DNA from: Xylaria sp. FL1777
Taxonomy: Eukaryota; Ascomycota; Sordariomycetes; Xylariales; Xylariaceae
Direction of reading: 5' to 3'
DNA length: 64,000 nucleotides
NCBI GenBank assembly: GCA_022578965.1
Contig: MU400554.1
Location: 248,001-312,000, forward strand
The position numbers and the translations under genes are program-made. Shown here in pieces: positions 12,581 to 24,714 of the stretch (positions are counted from its first letter, which is position 1; the number at the start of each line of letters is the position of its first letter). A model generated the notes under the pieces. The model worked only from the letters and a program-made list of their open reading frames with translations. It did not search any database and was not told the DNA's origin.

Positions 12581-13959
12581 ACACCTACTACGTATTAAAG
12601 TGCTATCATACCGAGGTTACATCTGTGCGTAAGGCGTTGTCATGATTACCTACCTTGGTTCCGCCGTTATTTCTCTGCATAACCAAACACCGAAATCCCC
12701 TCGGCCAGGACCAATCCCTACCTTGCCTCTCTACACTGCAGTACCTGGGGACACGGGTTACATGCTCGAGCAAAACAGCGGAAGCAAAACAGCGGGAGCG
12801 AAACGGCGGGAGGAAAATTTCTTCTAATCCTTCGGCTCCTCCACCTCCGCCTTGTCATTATCCTTGTGCAGCTCCTCCCACCCCATACCTAACACCACCG
12901 GCCGAGCTGTAGCGTGTGTGCTGTCCCTCTATCTCTTACGCAGGATGGTGTGCCTCCCCGTCCTTGTTCTAGTTCTAGCTCTAGCTCTAGCTCTGGTTCT
13001 AGGTCTCGTTCTCCTTATCTTGGGTCAGCCAGTCCCGGCCACTGGTCCCAAGTAGTGCACTGCAGAAGTACACCAGTGTCCCGATTGTGAGAGTGTCGAC
13101 TGGATCGTTGCAGTAGCCTCGAGAGCAACCTTGACCATCCCACTTAGTTACAGTAGCGTAGTACCTAAGGTAGCAGTCGACTTGTAACACCATCTCGTTC
13201 CCGACGACAACCTATTCCCACTCGCTGCAACAGATACCTACCTCCTGCGTACGTAGCAGAAAAGAGATCATCATAATAATGATTATATATGTATTTCACC
13301 TCGTGGGTGTCTGCCCTACTAGTTATTCAATTCATAGTTTAATTGACTTGGCATTTGCCTGCGCGTTCGTCCTAGGTTAGCCTAACACAGAAGGAATTGT
13401 TGCATCTCTGTAGGTAGGTAAGGTATCTGTGAGATCTCTGCATTTGGTAATAGCACATTCTATTCTTCAATTTATTGCCCTACGTAGTACTGTACATACA
13501 TAGGTACAGTAGGTAGGGAGGTAGAGGTAAGTATGGAGGAGGTAGGGAAATGATAGGAGGTCGACGGACTACGGGATATGCTTGTGGATTAGTGTAATAG
13601 CTCTCCAACTTATGTGGGAAAAGAGGTGCTGCGTAGAGCTACACCACTGCCTCCACTGCCTGTCCACCTACTACTAGGTACACTACGCCACCTATGACGA
13701 CCTACCTAGGTATTTTATCTGCATACATACCACGTACTACCTACGTAGGTACCTTACCTACCTACTTACCTACCTGTAGACAACTGCTAGCTACTGGGGG
13801 ATAGGCGCTGTTATAGTGCCATGCTCTACCTAGGTACCTATCATCGGTGTCCCAGGCAGAGTGACTTGGTTGACTGACTTGACTTGACTGCGGGAAAAGA
13901 AAAGCTCAGTCAAGTCAGACCCGACCCGCCCCAGAACGCATTCTCCACAATCCACAAAA

Positions 13960-14448
13960 CAACCTTAGACCTTGAAGCCTTGACCCTCCTCTTCTCCTCC
14001 TCATTTCACCACTCAACCACTCAATTGCCTTCGCTCTCTCCAACGCCCACGCCGTGTCCCGAGACACTCGCTATAGCCGTTGTTGTTACTGCTGCTGCCA
14101 CTATTGTTGTTCTTCGCCATTATCGTCGTCGTTGCTGCTGCTCCTGCGGCTGCGACCATTTATTTATTTATTTAGTTCCTTTGCCGGCCAGAACGCTCCG
14201 GTGGTCTAACATTCTGCTTATTAAAATCCATCCGAATCAACTGCAAAAAGCGGCTTACATCATTCTTCCGTCCCATTGCCTGCCCTTTGCGAAACTTGAA
14301 CTGCTGCAACTCGCCACTTCATCCTCAACTATCCCATCTTCCCATCTTGTTGGAATACCCTACCTATAGCTATTAGTTAATACTCTGTTGATTCGCATAC
14401 CCTTCGCCTACCCGTTCGGTTCCCCGCCGACCGCTTTCCTAATACACG
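13960..14448 (+). promoter_or_regulatory. CT-rich leader/promoter region of the ras-2-like gene
   Basis: The stretch just before the ras ATG is pyrimidine-rich (CCTCCTCTTCTCCTCCTC near 13985, CTCTCTCC near 14035, then several TTC/CTC clusters). Such tracts are common in filamentous-fungal core promoters and 5' leaders. An open frame running through it is most likely non-coding. The transcription start cannot be placed by eye. Confidence 0.4.
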
Positions 14449-15263
14449 ATGACGCCGCGAATGGTGCTGTACAGGCTGGTGGTGCTTGGTGACGGTGGTG
14501 TGGGCAAGACAGCCCTGACAATTCAATTATGTTTACAGCACTTTGTTGAAACTGTACGTCTATGATCCCAGCTAGAAACCACTGGCGACTAGTGCCATGA
14601 CTCCCTCGCCTCAACCTCTTCTCCTTGGCGACACCGTAGCAAGGCGCTGACATCTCATACTAGTATGATCCGACAATCGAGGATTCCTACCGTAAACAGG
14701 TCGTGATAGATGGTTCAGCGTGCATGCTTGAAGTATTGGACACAGCTGGACAGGAAGAATACACCGCGTTGAGAGACCAGTGGATTCGCGATGGCGAGGG
14801 ATTTGTCTTGGTCTACAGCATTTCCTCCCGATCCTCTTTTACCAGAATCAAGCGATTTCACCACCAAATTCAACGGGTAAAAGAGTCTTGCCAGTCGTCC
14901 CCGACGTATGCCGGCTCGCCGATAGCCGCTGTTGTCCCTGCGAGCTCCGTACCCATCATGCTCGTTGGCAACAAGAGCGATCGCGTCACAGAAAGAGAAG
15001 TATCTACACAGGAAGGTCATGCCTTAGCGAGGGAGCTAGGCTGTGAATTTGTGGAGGCATCGGCAAAGAACTGCATCAACGTTGAGAAAGCTTTTTATGA
15101 CGTCGTTAGAATACTGCGCAGGCAACGAGAAGCTGCATCACGGCCACCGGCGCAACGCAGCACTCGCCCCCCCAACGGGGATACGTTTCCATCCACCCGT
15201 GATAACGATCGATATAGGAGACCTCGTGGCCGAGGAAGCGGAAGCAAATGCGTCATTTTATAA
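14449..15263 (+). CDS. ras-2: Ras-family small GTPase, RAS-2 type
   Basis: Two exons, 14449-14553 and 14664-15263, give 234 residues. The intron starts GTACGT and ends CTAG. All G boxes are present: GDGGVGKT (residues 14-21), switch [10 protein letters not shown] across the splice, [12 protein letters not shown] and EASAKN. The effector loop is Ras-like. A roughly 15-residue Ser/Pro insert precedes the NKSD box, as in Neurospora RAS-2 homologues. The C terminus is an Arg/Pro/Gly-rich hypervariable tail ending CVIL, a CaaX box whose final Leu predicts geranylgeranylation. In related fungi this class acts at the plasma membrane upstream of cAMP/PKA and MAPK signalling in growth and conidiation. 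No catalytic residue is missing. Symbol use follows Neurospora naming. Confidence 0.93.
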
Positions 15264-18200
15264 GAGCCTAGTATAAATAGGCGGTGACGTTGCGAGCTCG
15301 CGAATAACAACTGAAACGATACCACGACAGCAATTCATTTATATTTCATTCCCATGCACTGCATCGAGACGACCGACTGATCGCGATGACCTCGACGGTG
15401 CATGACTCCTCAGGGCCAGCTCCATGTTGTTTAAGAAGAGTATGCCGTGTCCATACACTCTATTCCGTCTCATCTCTGTATTGCTTGCTTTTTTTGGACA
15501 TCAACCAGTTTACCTCGTGGCGAACGGCGTACGAATGAAAAATAAAAAAGCGGCATCTAGGGCGCAAAGATAACTTGGGTTTTTCGTACACCAAGAAGAC
15601 ACATTATTGTGAAGAGATGGGTCGGGCAGCCGGCGGTGTTCTGGAGTCTCGGAGGGGGCTGCCATTTTACGCCATTCAAGAGTTTCCAATTCTTAAAGTC
15701 ATCTTCTGCACAATTTCTCCATTGCGATGTCCATATTTTAACTTGCCCACGCATGAATATTCAATATCCCCTAGGTCGGAAAAAAGGATTATGTTGCCGC
15801 ACAGATAGTTCCCCAGGAGCTCTTCGATATATTGCATATTGAACTATAGTCAAATCTACTCGAATCTGATTAGAGCAACTATATTCACTCATCAATAAAA
15901 CCGTCTCTTCATTTCGCATTCTTAGACAGCAAGCTGACATGGTGCATAGCCTTGCGTGGTAAAGCAAATTTCCGCATATAAGCTGCTTGGTACTGCATGT
16001 AACTCTTTGCGACAGCTATGGTAGGTATCCGAGTTCAGGTGGACCCGTAAGTCGTAGCATAAACTACCCATATACTACGTACTACCTAGCATACATACAT
16101 ATTCTGTTGTTGGCTGCGTGTATTTTTTGCCTCTTTCAGCTAATTAGGTGCTCTATAGCACTTCCTAATCAAATGCCTGCGAGAGGCCCTTTGTAGTGAT
16201 AGGTACATTAGGTATCTAGCATACACTTACACACTACTAGATATGTAGATGTGCTAGGAGCTCTATAACTAGACGCATCCGAATACCAAACTGCTCGTTT
16301 CCTATGCGAAACTAACGTCTCTACATTGTACAGAATCAAAGGAGTTTGCCAGGTGATGGCTGCTGGGATAAGTGCACAAGGGTGTGTCCTCTCGGCGATT
16401 GCAGGTGGCCTGCACGGCGGAGGGTTTCTCAAATTTAAAATTGCATGTGAATATTATCCCAGGTACCGGTATCCCCTCCCAAGCCTTCTGTGTTCATACT
16501 TCTGGCCCCCAACTTCCCAACTCGATATAGGTACCTAGCGTATGTAGGTAAGTAGGCAGGTTCGGGTTATATGTAATAACGGGCCATTGTTGACCGAGAA
16601 TGAAGCTAAGAAAGGAGGTGAGGCGGAAGCAAAATTGAAATAGGCACGCACGTACGTAGTACTGAAATCAAAAGAGATTACAAGAGAACGAAAGGTCCGT
16701 TTGCCGTGCGCTATGCTTTTCTTAGTTATTACCAAGCAAGGACTTTCATGTATGCGTAGAAGACTTGATTTCGCACCTGTTGCTGCGCGAAGAAAGTCCT
16801 GTGCTTGTGCTGCCTTGTCAAGGCATTTTCTCAACTCTTAGGCGACGTACGCATATATACTACTTCACTACTACTACACTACTACCTACTGCGTACATTG
16901 AACTAGCCACGCAATACAACCTCAACCCCACGTTGTAGTATCGTTGTGTTAGAGTGTCGTCCGTCGACTTTGTATGTAGGTAGTATGTAGCACACCTGCA
17001 TGTACAATTCTCGCGCCCCCTTTTGTCCTCCTTCGCTCATGCATGGTACTATGTGCGAATCTACGCTAGCCCAAGTTGTAGAATAATCATACATGTAAGT
17101 AAGGTAATGGGATAAAAAAGGGCATAATGCAAAGACACAGCTAACAATTCTTACAATACCCCCACCTACCTAGGTAGTAGGTATTTACCCTTTTCACTGT
17201 ATTACTAGAACTTCCCAACTCGAAACTGAAACTATCTAACTCTTCCTATTCAGCTTGCCTATCTATAATGTACCACAGGTGTGGGCTTGGCACGACAAAG
17301 TGATTCTTGGCTGTTCTTGCATAATTTACACAATGTATTCTTGTTGGGCACTTTGCAGTTTTTATCTGATTAACCTACTAATCTATAGCCATTGACTAGC
17401 GTAGTTGGTAGCTCATACCCACTACGAAGCCGCACCATCATTCAAAGCTCTTTGTTGGCTTTGTTGGTCATCCTGTCACCGCCCGATGTTTGCCTATGTA
17501 CCTCCACTCTATAGGTAGTAGATAGCAAAGCAGAAAAAGATCAAAGATAAGCTTCCTAACAGAAATCACCCAGACTTGCTGAGAACTATCTACTATAGAC
17601 TCATACATGTAGACTTAGTTATCTCCTCTTATACGAAACAGGCTATCTACTACCCCGCATAACACCATTAAATGCTACGAGGTTAGTTAATAGTTAGTGC
17701 ACTACCCAAGACCCTAATATTTCCAGTCCCAACAATACTGAGTCCGTAGTTCGCTGCTCGGCAGATTATGCACTACAAATACCTACAGTTCGCCATATGG
17801 ACTAAAACTTCGAGATCATTGCCGCTGTTGCCCTAGAATGATCTATCGATGCTCGCAAGTAGTGTAAGCTAGATCTTGTAGTAAATAGTTAGCAAGGGTA
17901 CCCAAAAGTATTTCATTAATACGCCTGCTGTATACATAATTACAAAGCTAACAAAAAAAAAGTTACCCATAGAAAAGGACTCACATAATATTATGTGTGC
18001 TATCTACTTGTTCTCTTGAAAACATGCCAGCAAAGTTTCTTGATTGCGTCGGCATGACTATTCTGACGTTTCAACTCTGTCGCTCTGAATTGCGCACCGA
18101 TACCGAAAGCGGCATTGACATCATCTTGATGATAAGGCAAAAAAAAAAAAATACCACCTCGAGCACACAGAAGGCAGACAGATATTTCATCAGAAAGGCG

Positions 18201-18758
18201 AAAGGGCGACATAAGGAAGCCTAGGCTAAGATCTTATCTCAGCTCACCTCATCTGATAAAGCAACCCAAAAGCTCGACGATCCCGCCTCTTTCACTTTTT
18301 CTCTCCTTGGCTCTCCTGAGACACTCGGTGCGCGTCAATTCGAGACCTGGCTGTGCTGGCGAACCAACTCATCGCACGTGTAGATAGATGGGTGGTGTGG
18401 CGGGCAAGGCAAAAAAAAAAAGCCCGCTTCGGCCTACCCAGATAGGCCTTCGGTATCGCTGGTATAGGTAGATGCAACGCCTATTATGCACCCGTATAAT
18501 TGATATCGACGATAACTACCGATGGAGCTAGATCCCTCAACCAAGACTAGGAATTTTTACTTCCTCACCTAGGTAGGTAGGTAGGGTAGGTATACTACTA
18601 AAAGTACGCTACCGTCCGGTCTTTTTGCTCACCGGAATTCGGAATGGCTGACCCGGGCTTGGGACGTGGTCCACAATGGGCCACTCGAGCTTTGCAAAGC
18701 TATCTGGGTTTGGCGTCACGGCACAAACGAAACCGCTGTTCGCGTAGCGTAGGGTAAC

Positions 18759-18820
18759 GTAGGTAGGTTAGATAGGTACCTACCTACCTACCTACCTACC
18801 TACACACATACATACATACT
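18759..18820. repeat. TAGG/CCTA tandem array ending in CATA repeats
   Basis: An inverted arrangement of GTAGG units, then about seven TACC units, then CACATACATACATACT. It is the longest of many TAGG/CCTA arrays in the window and is immediately followed by an imperfect ACTGCGT..ACGCAG palindrome. Confidence 0.85.
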
Positions 18821-20918
18821 GCGTCTACGCAGCATCCCACATCCGCCGCCACCGCCGCCGGTCTCCGACTCCGTTGTCAGCTGGCTGGGTTTGGTACCGG
18901 GGTGTAGTCGGATATCGAAAAAGGCAGGGGGGGAGGTTGCTTGCTATTCCATTATCATGGGAAGGCAAACTCTAGTAAAGCAAATCAACTCGCTAACCTA
19001 TTCACATATACTGATTTATATACTATGCTAACTTCTACAGTAATGTCAATGAAGAATAGCAGACATATATACAGTTGTCAAAACATCGTAGGTGGATCTG
19101 GGACTTTACAACTAAGTCGAGTCGTAATTAGCCTTAACTTCCAATTACCACCGTGGTAGCCTATAACGTGTTCTGCGTCACTGCCGGCTCTATCTACCGG
19201 CATAGTCACATCACAGTTGGAACCGGATAATACAGGTCAGATTCGCAATGCCATATCGTCAATACATGGGATTCCTTATGCGCCTCTGAGACTTTGACAT
19301 TGGTTACCACCGTGAACTGTTCCCCATGTCATTGGGTCACATAAACTTCATCACATCCTATAAGAGCAAGCAAGCATGGACTTTTTACTTTCAGGGAAGC
19401 ACTTGTCATCAGTTCATGTTTAGCCTTTACTAACTAACAGAGCGCAACTGTGTTAGACCAAGACAGTTAACGGTACCCTCAACTTAGACCTGCCCTTAAC
19501 CTGGACAGACACCACTCCGTGTGGGGGTCTTCAGTCTAAGCCAAGACGCAAGGTCACCATCTTCGATTGTAGAGTTTATCATGATGTAAGTAAAACATGT
19601 CAAAGTGGGTTTTTCTATGCGTACGCTGCGTCGGTACCGGCAACCCTGACCCATAATACGATTACTATAACCTCTATACTGCGTAAATACAAGGGCAAAA
19701 TGAAACAGCTTCCAACGGCCGGGTCCGACCTGATTACCAAGCTTATTAATAACCTTAATTCTCTCCTCTGTACCACTCACCTTAGCACCAAGATATCGCA
19801 AGAAACGACTTATCCCACGATAATATCTCGAATCAATGACAAGGATCCCAGGGTAAAATAAATATTTCTCAGCTATTCAGTGAAGCACCATATTGTTGGA
19901 ATTGGGTTTCCAAGATGCCCAATTGTTATGGTTCTGTGAGTTTCGAATAAGCGTAAGTATGACTTCTCACTGTTCAAGGGTCTCAACACCTTCGTATTCT
20001 AGTCCTTAGCTATATACACTTGATACTTGCCTTTGGTTTCAGGGATGGCATCGTAACATCCAGTCTCAGTTACAGTATAGTATAGCAGGTCTAGATCAAC
20101 CTCCAACGGTCTCGACCACAATCAAATCAGCTTATCGTGACCTACACCCCACGAGATACGGGTCATATTCGCCTCACGAATGCTGTGTCTCTACCGAGAC
20201 CCCGCAGATTGCTTGCCGTTCCAGGACCACGGTCACAGGGATCTCTGAAGTATTAAAGGTACACAGTAGATCATCTTGTCTAGGGCAGTGCTACGCCCTG
20301 TGGGCTCCAGCTTATTACACATACCCTTCTTTTCTAGCTTCACTTCCTCTTTTCTCTTCCCCGGACGCCTCCTGATAGTAACCGTTGCCGAACGGTAATC
20401 CCGCATGGATCTACATTACACCGGGAACTGCTTACATACATCGTATAGCCCATGCATATACTGATGGATTTGGTAGCACGATCCAGATGTCCTACGCTTC
20501 GTCTTCCCCGTGCAGATCGGCGTCCTGCGTTAAACATACGTTGGCCAACTCGCCGCGTGTTTGAGGGAGAAAGATGCAGCCGGGTCCCAAAAGGGCTTAT
20601 GCGGAATTGCCGTATCATCGAACCAGCATTACGACGCAGGCACGTGAAGCTAATATGCGCGCGTACGGGCTGTCCGGGGTTCTCAGAGAGAGAGAGAGAA
20701 ACGAGAGGATTAGGTACCGTACATATAGTCGCTCACCGCCTTAGCCCGAATTGGCCCGAGAGGAAACCAAGAACAGCCCAGGGTGTGAACAAAAGTCCGA
20801 GTTCTAGAAGGAGGAGGGGGGAAAGGGAGTCGGATTGGGTTATATGCGACTCTCGTGCAAATGCTGTATGTGGAAGTTTCTAAAGTCCGTGGGAGGAGAA
20901 GGAAGGGTAAAAAAGAAA

Positions 20919-20953
20919 GACACACACACACACAGAGAGACAGAGAAAGAGAG
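20919..20953. repeat. (AC)n-(GA)n microsatellite
   Basis: ACACAC units run into AGAGAGACAGAGAAAGAGAG. It is a simple dinucleotide repeat. Confidence 0.8.
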
Positions 20954-23811
20954 AAGAATAATATCCCGTCTTTCGTTTTCCGCCCTCCTTCCTAACTGGG
21001 TCGGCCCATCCCGTTGAAAGTTCCATTCACGCCGCAGAAGGAATGCAGCGTCAGCTTTCGTCACCAACCGGTCTACCAGGGGTGAGAATCCTCTCTCTCT
21101 GCGCGGAGCTCGAACTGGTAAACGGCGGACGACGGTTTCTTCGGATTTTAGCCTAACGTACCACACACACATACACCCCCCGTCAGAGATCGGAGACTTA
21201 TTTGTATATGTATACTGCGTACACGAAGAAATTAGGTATGCATGGAAGGAATTCCGCCGCCCGCTTTGACCCTTTTTCCCGCTATCTCTCTTTCTCTTTC
21301 TCCCTCTCTCGCTCACCTTGGTGCCCACAAACGATTTCCCTCGGCTGTGATCCCGAGGCACTGTCTCTGCAACCGGCCGGGTTTGGGTATCCGTTTCGCA
21401 AGGCGGTATGCACAACGAAGGTGACATGCAGCTAACACCACCGTTTCCGGCCCTCCCAGGGGCCCCAGGGCTAAGTAGTATATGTATAAGGTCAAGGCTA
21501 GGGCGCCGGGGATGGGTGCCGCTTGCAGGTTCGCAGTCCACAAGCCACGTTGTTTTCGCTGATTTCTTGCCGAAAGTTCCAAATCTAGCCGGCTGCGGGT
21601 TTCTCGAGCGGTTCTTTTTTTCTTTCTTTTTTTTTTTTTATATCTGATTTACCCTTTTCCTCATATAGCGATTCCGGGCAGTTAACATCCCTGCCTCAGG
21701 TAATTCGGTCTAGTGCCAATGTGTATAATCCAGATTTCCTCTTCGGGGTCGCGTGTGGCGTCTCAAAGAGTCCTCCTATCGATCGCGTTCAGGTCAGGTC
21801 AATTGGAACATCAACGTTCCAAATTGTCCCCTCTTAGTGTATACTAGCTAAGAGCAAACCTATCGCCAAGTTCACTTGCTATTGCGAAATACTACATGTC
21901 ATGGATATCCCCCCCTGCGGAAACTTGCATGAATGAGCTGCAGTATGCTGACATGCACTTCGACCAAATTAGCATCCTTGCGTAGACAAATGCATGTTCG
22001 TAACGGGAAAACATCGATTTAGCACTTTTTGCGCGTTCCTTCCGCGATACAGGGGGGGTTGCCTATGCTAAATTGACGAGCCGAAGATTTTCGTCCTGTT
22101 CGTGTACACACCCCTGCGGCCAGCGAACACCAGAGCCAAGATCTCGTCTTCTTGCTCCGTAATTTACGCGCTTCCGGTTTGTGCAAGTTGGTGACAGCCT
22201 CTTGGTGTAAGGCTGAGTTGTCATTCGCTTAACCGAATTGCATCTTGGCGTTTGCGGCTGGGCCACGGAATTGCACGATGATCTCAACAGCAACATTCCA
22301 CGGCATACTTACTTACTTAAGCGGAGCATGATAGGTACGTATATTCAGTGTGTTAAGTTCCATTCTTTGTTAGACCAGATGCATGTCTCAGGTCTACTGC
22401 TACCTATCATGTTACTTCGCATGGCCTCAAGATCAGGTTGCATAACATTTGGTGTTCGGTTCGGCGTACGTCCCTAGGCCATGCCGGCCGGATGCTAGGA
22501 ACTATCCCCGGGGATCTATCTAATCCCCGATTCGAAGGCAGTAAGGCGGCGCATAGACTCCGCGGAAAAAAGCCTTGTTGCTGTAAGATGGTTAGCGAAG
22601 CATAGTTAATTCATCCTTCCACACTTCTTCAAAAGTCCTCTGCGTTACCGAACGCGGGCTCGGTGTTTGACCATCGGCTAGTTTCATTATCATGATCCAG
22701 GTTATAAGATTCGCCAAGTATTAGTCTTATCACGTTATCTTGCAAAAATTGACCTGTTTGAATGAAAACCCCCATCTTACAAATATGACTGCATGTTAGT
22801 GATAATCGCAAGAGATAAAGATGCATTCCGTTGCTCTTCCCTGTCCTAGCTAGTAATTATCAGCTGTAAGTCTTATCGTTCAGTCAGATAAGCCAACATA
22901 AGTTGAATATTGAAGAGCCTCCTTATCTTAAGGTTAATGCAGGCTTCGATATCCAAACTTTAAGTCTTGTCTCGATAAAACATTTCAGCCGTAACGAGCA
23001 TTTCATAATTTAACTACCTTAATTAAGAAACCAACTTGTTGATAAAATCGTTATGTAAGTACACGTGTCTTATACCTCCTATTTGAATTGTTTGCTTTAA
23101 TTGTAGTGTTATTCGTCAATCTTAAATAAGTGACACTTATTTCCTAGTAGTTAACCCTTTAATGGTAGTAGGCACCTTGGTAAATTCTATTTATAAATTA
23201 AGTCTTTTGTGAGAAGCTTCCATTACTAGGCTCATTCTCTGATACATTATTAGTAACCTCGACCTAGCAATATGACTCTTATATCAGATTCATACTCTAG
23301 CCACCTAAGGATGCCTTGAATTCTGGTATAGTGTGTAGTCAACATTCGCCGTCTCTAAGAGAGAGACACTCTTAGTGTTTTATTAGCTCTTGAGTTCATG
23401 AACTAAGAGCAGCATGGTGGGCCAGTTGAGGAGACCTAGTGCGAAGACTTATGTATAGCCAGCATATAAGAAGAGTCACGTGACGGAATCGAATCGCAAA
23501 AATCCAGCTAGTTAAGCCAATGGCTTAAGAGGGCTCAATCCCACATAATAGGACTAAGTTAGAATGAGCTACAAGAACTATTAATATTAGTAAAATTTGA
23601 AGAAAGAGGAAATATACATTTTCGAACGTTTCTTGTGTAACTAAGTAGTTTTCTTACTAAGAATATAGTTATTCTCTAAAAACTACATAAAAGACAATAC
23701 TTAACAACATATTAAAGGTACTCTGTTGCTTTGTTGTCGTAACTTGGAGTTAATTGCCTGTAATAACATCCCCTTGTTTCTTCGGGATTTCTTGCTACAT
23801 TACATTTCAGT

Positions 23812-24714
23812 CTAGATGCCAGATTGTTCTTTTTGTGACTCCATTTCTTCCTCACTCGCATAGAGAAGCTCCTCATGCTCAGCTTTGTGCCAAGCCGTTC
23901 GGCAATCCATTATAATCGCGCACTCGTCAGGAAATTTCTCGCTCAGACAATCAAACTGACAGTTTGCCATCGCAGTAACAAGATGTTCGTAATACGCTGG
24001 ATAAAACCCGGACTCCTCGAAATCTATCATAAATGGCGTGCCGTCCGAGCGAATGATGACATTTTGTTCGTGGAGGTCTCCGTGGGTGAAGACCGGGTTG
24101 ATGTGCTCTTTCCCAGTCGCAATACACTCGAGGCTTGTAGTAAAGAATTTCTTGAGGTCAGTAAAGCGCTGGGTTTCTTTGCGGGGGAACCAAGTGTCAT
24201 AATTTGCAGTTATGAAGTCTTTGATATTGTCGAAGGGGCCGTACTCACAAGAATGATAACATTCAAAAAGTGGTTGCCGGCCAATAGAGCCATAGTAGTT
24301 AGGAGCAGGTATTCGTCTCAACTCATCGACCTGAGCTCTCAGCCGCTCCATGGCGATACCGAAGCTCGTCCGATCGATGGTCATTATGCATCTGTCAATG
24401 GTTTTTCCCTCGATGAATTCCATGATGATCATGGTCTTGCCTTCACCGAACGTATAAATGGCGTAAACCTGTGGGATGGGGATCGTAGTATGCTGTTGTA
24501 TGAAAAGCATAGTCTCACCTTCAACACTTCTGACTTGTGCACCATACTTTGCAACGAAGTGTTTGCCAACGCGGGACACCTGTTTAGACAAGTTAGGAAT
24601 TTGAAATGAGAGGAAATCGGTAGAAGAGAGCACTTCTTCGAGCGTGGGGAGAGGTGCTGGAAGTGTGTGAGCGGGCGCGAAATAGGGTAGCGTAATTGGT
24701 GTATATGAACTCAT
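23812..24714 (-). CDS. Phosphotransferase (aminoglycoside phosphotransferase/choline kinase-like fold)
   Basis: One exon of 300 residues from an ATG at 24714. The C-terminal half has the Brenner catalytic motif HGDLHEQNV (about residues 221-229) followed by the metal-binding FMIDFEESGFYPAYYEH, which is the APH family signature with DFE in place of DFG. Upstream, MIIMEFIEGKTID matches the hinge region that contacts nucleotide. Fungal APH-like proteins are numerous and phosphorylate small molecules or proteins; the substrate here cannot be told, and no antibiotic resistance should be assumed. There is no membrane segment or signal peptide. It sits alone in an AT-rich spacer, about 1 kb beyond the 3' end of the NLR-like gene on the same strand. 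Confidence 0.88.
   Translation of the reverse strand: MSSYTPITLPYFAPAHTLPAPLPTLEEVLSSTDFLSFQIPNLSKQVSRVGKHFVAKYGAQVRSVEGETMLFIQQHTTIPIPQVYAIYTFGEGKTMIIMEFIEGKTIDRCIMTIDRTSFGIAMERLRAQVDELRRIPAPNYYGSIGRQPLFECYHSCEYGPFDNIKDFITANYDTWFPRKETQRFTDLKKFFTTSLECIATGKEHINPVFTHGDLHEQNVIIRSDGTPFMIDFEESGFYPAYYEHLVTAMANCQFDCLSEKFPDECAIIMDCRTAWHKAEHEELLYASEEEMESQKEQSGI

Larger units (their letters stand above)
9347..14448. other. Intergenic spacer, repeat-rich, containing an 88-bp direct repeat
   Basis: No gene with recognisable domains was found in 5.1 kb. The stretch carries many TAGGTA/TACCTA units (10.0, 10.9, 11.2, 11.4, 13.4-13.8 kb), an ACTGCGTA-family word at 10690, a CTAGCT/CTAGTT run near 12.97-13.0 kb, the two 88-bp repeat copies, and the CT-rich leader of the ras gene at its right end. 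Confidence 0.6.
15264..23811. other. 8.5-kb gene-poor stretch, AT-rich at its right end
   Basis: No supported gene; ORFs are short, overlapping and without known motifs. The left part (15.3-18.9 kb) is rich in TAGG/CCTA units and ACTGCGTA words (16888; 19678 and 21214 further right). Around 19.2-20.3 kb there are low-copy-looking fragments I cannot classify. From about 22.6 to 23.8 kb the composition becomes clearly AT-rich. At 23.34-23.41 kb there is a near-palindrome with core AGTTCATGAACT. The AT-rich part could be a decayed transposon, but no diagnostic protein piece is readable. Confidence 0.6.

Noticed and set aside
13884..14369. 161-codon ORF before the ras gene
   Set aside because: It translates a CT-rich leader (Ser/Pro/Thr/Leu-rich product, no domain) and ends before the ras ATG.
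23340..23760. Solo LTR of a copia- or gypsy-type retroelement
   Set aside because: There are inverted purine-rich motifs and AT-rich sequence but no TG..CA ends with a target duplication, primer-binding site or second copy in the window.
23875..24609. 244-codon plus-strand ORF
   Set aside because: It is antisense to the APH-like gene, whose minus-strand frame carries the conserved kinase motifs.
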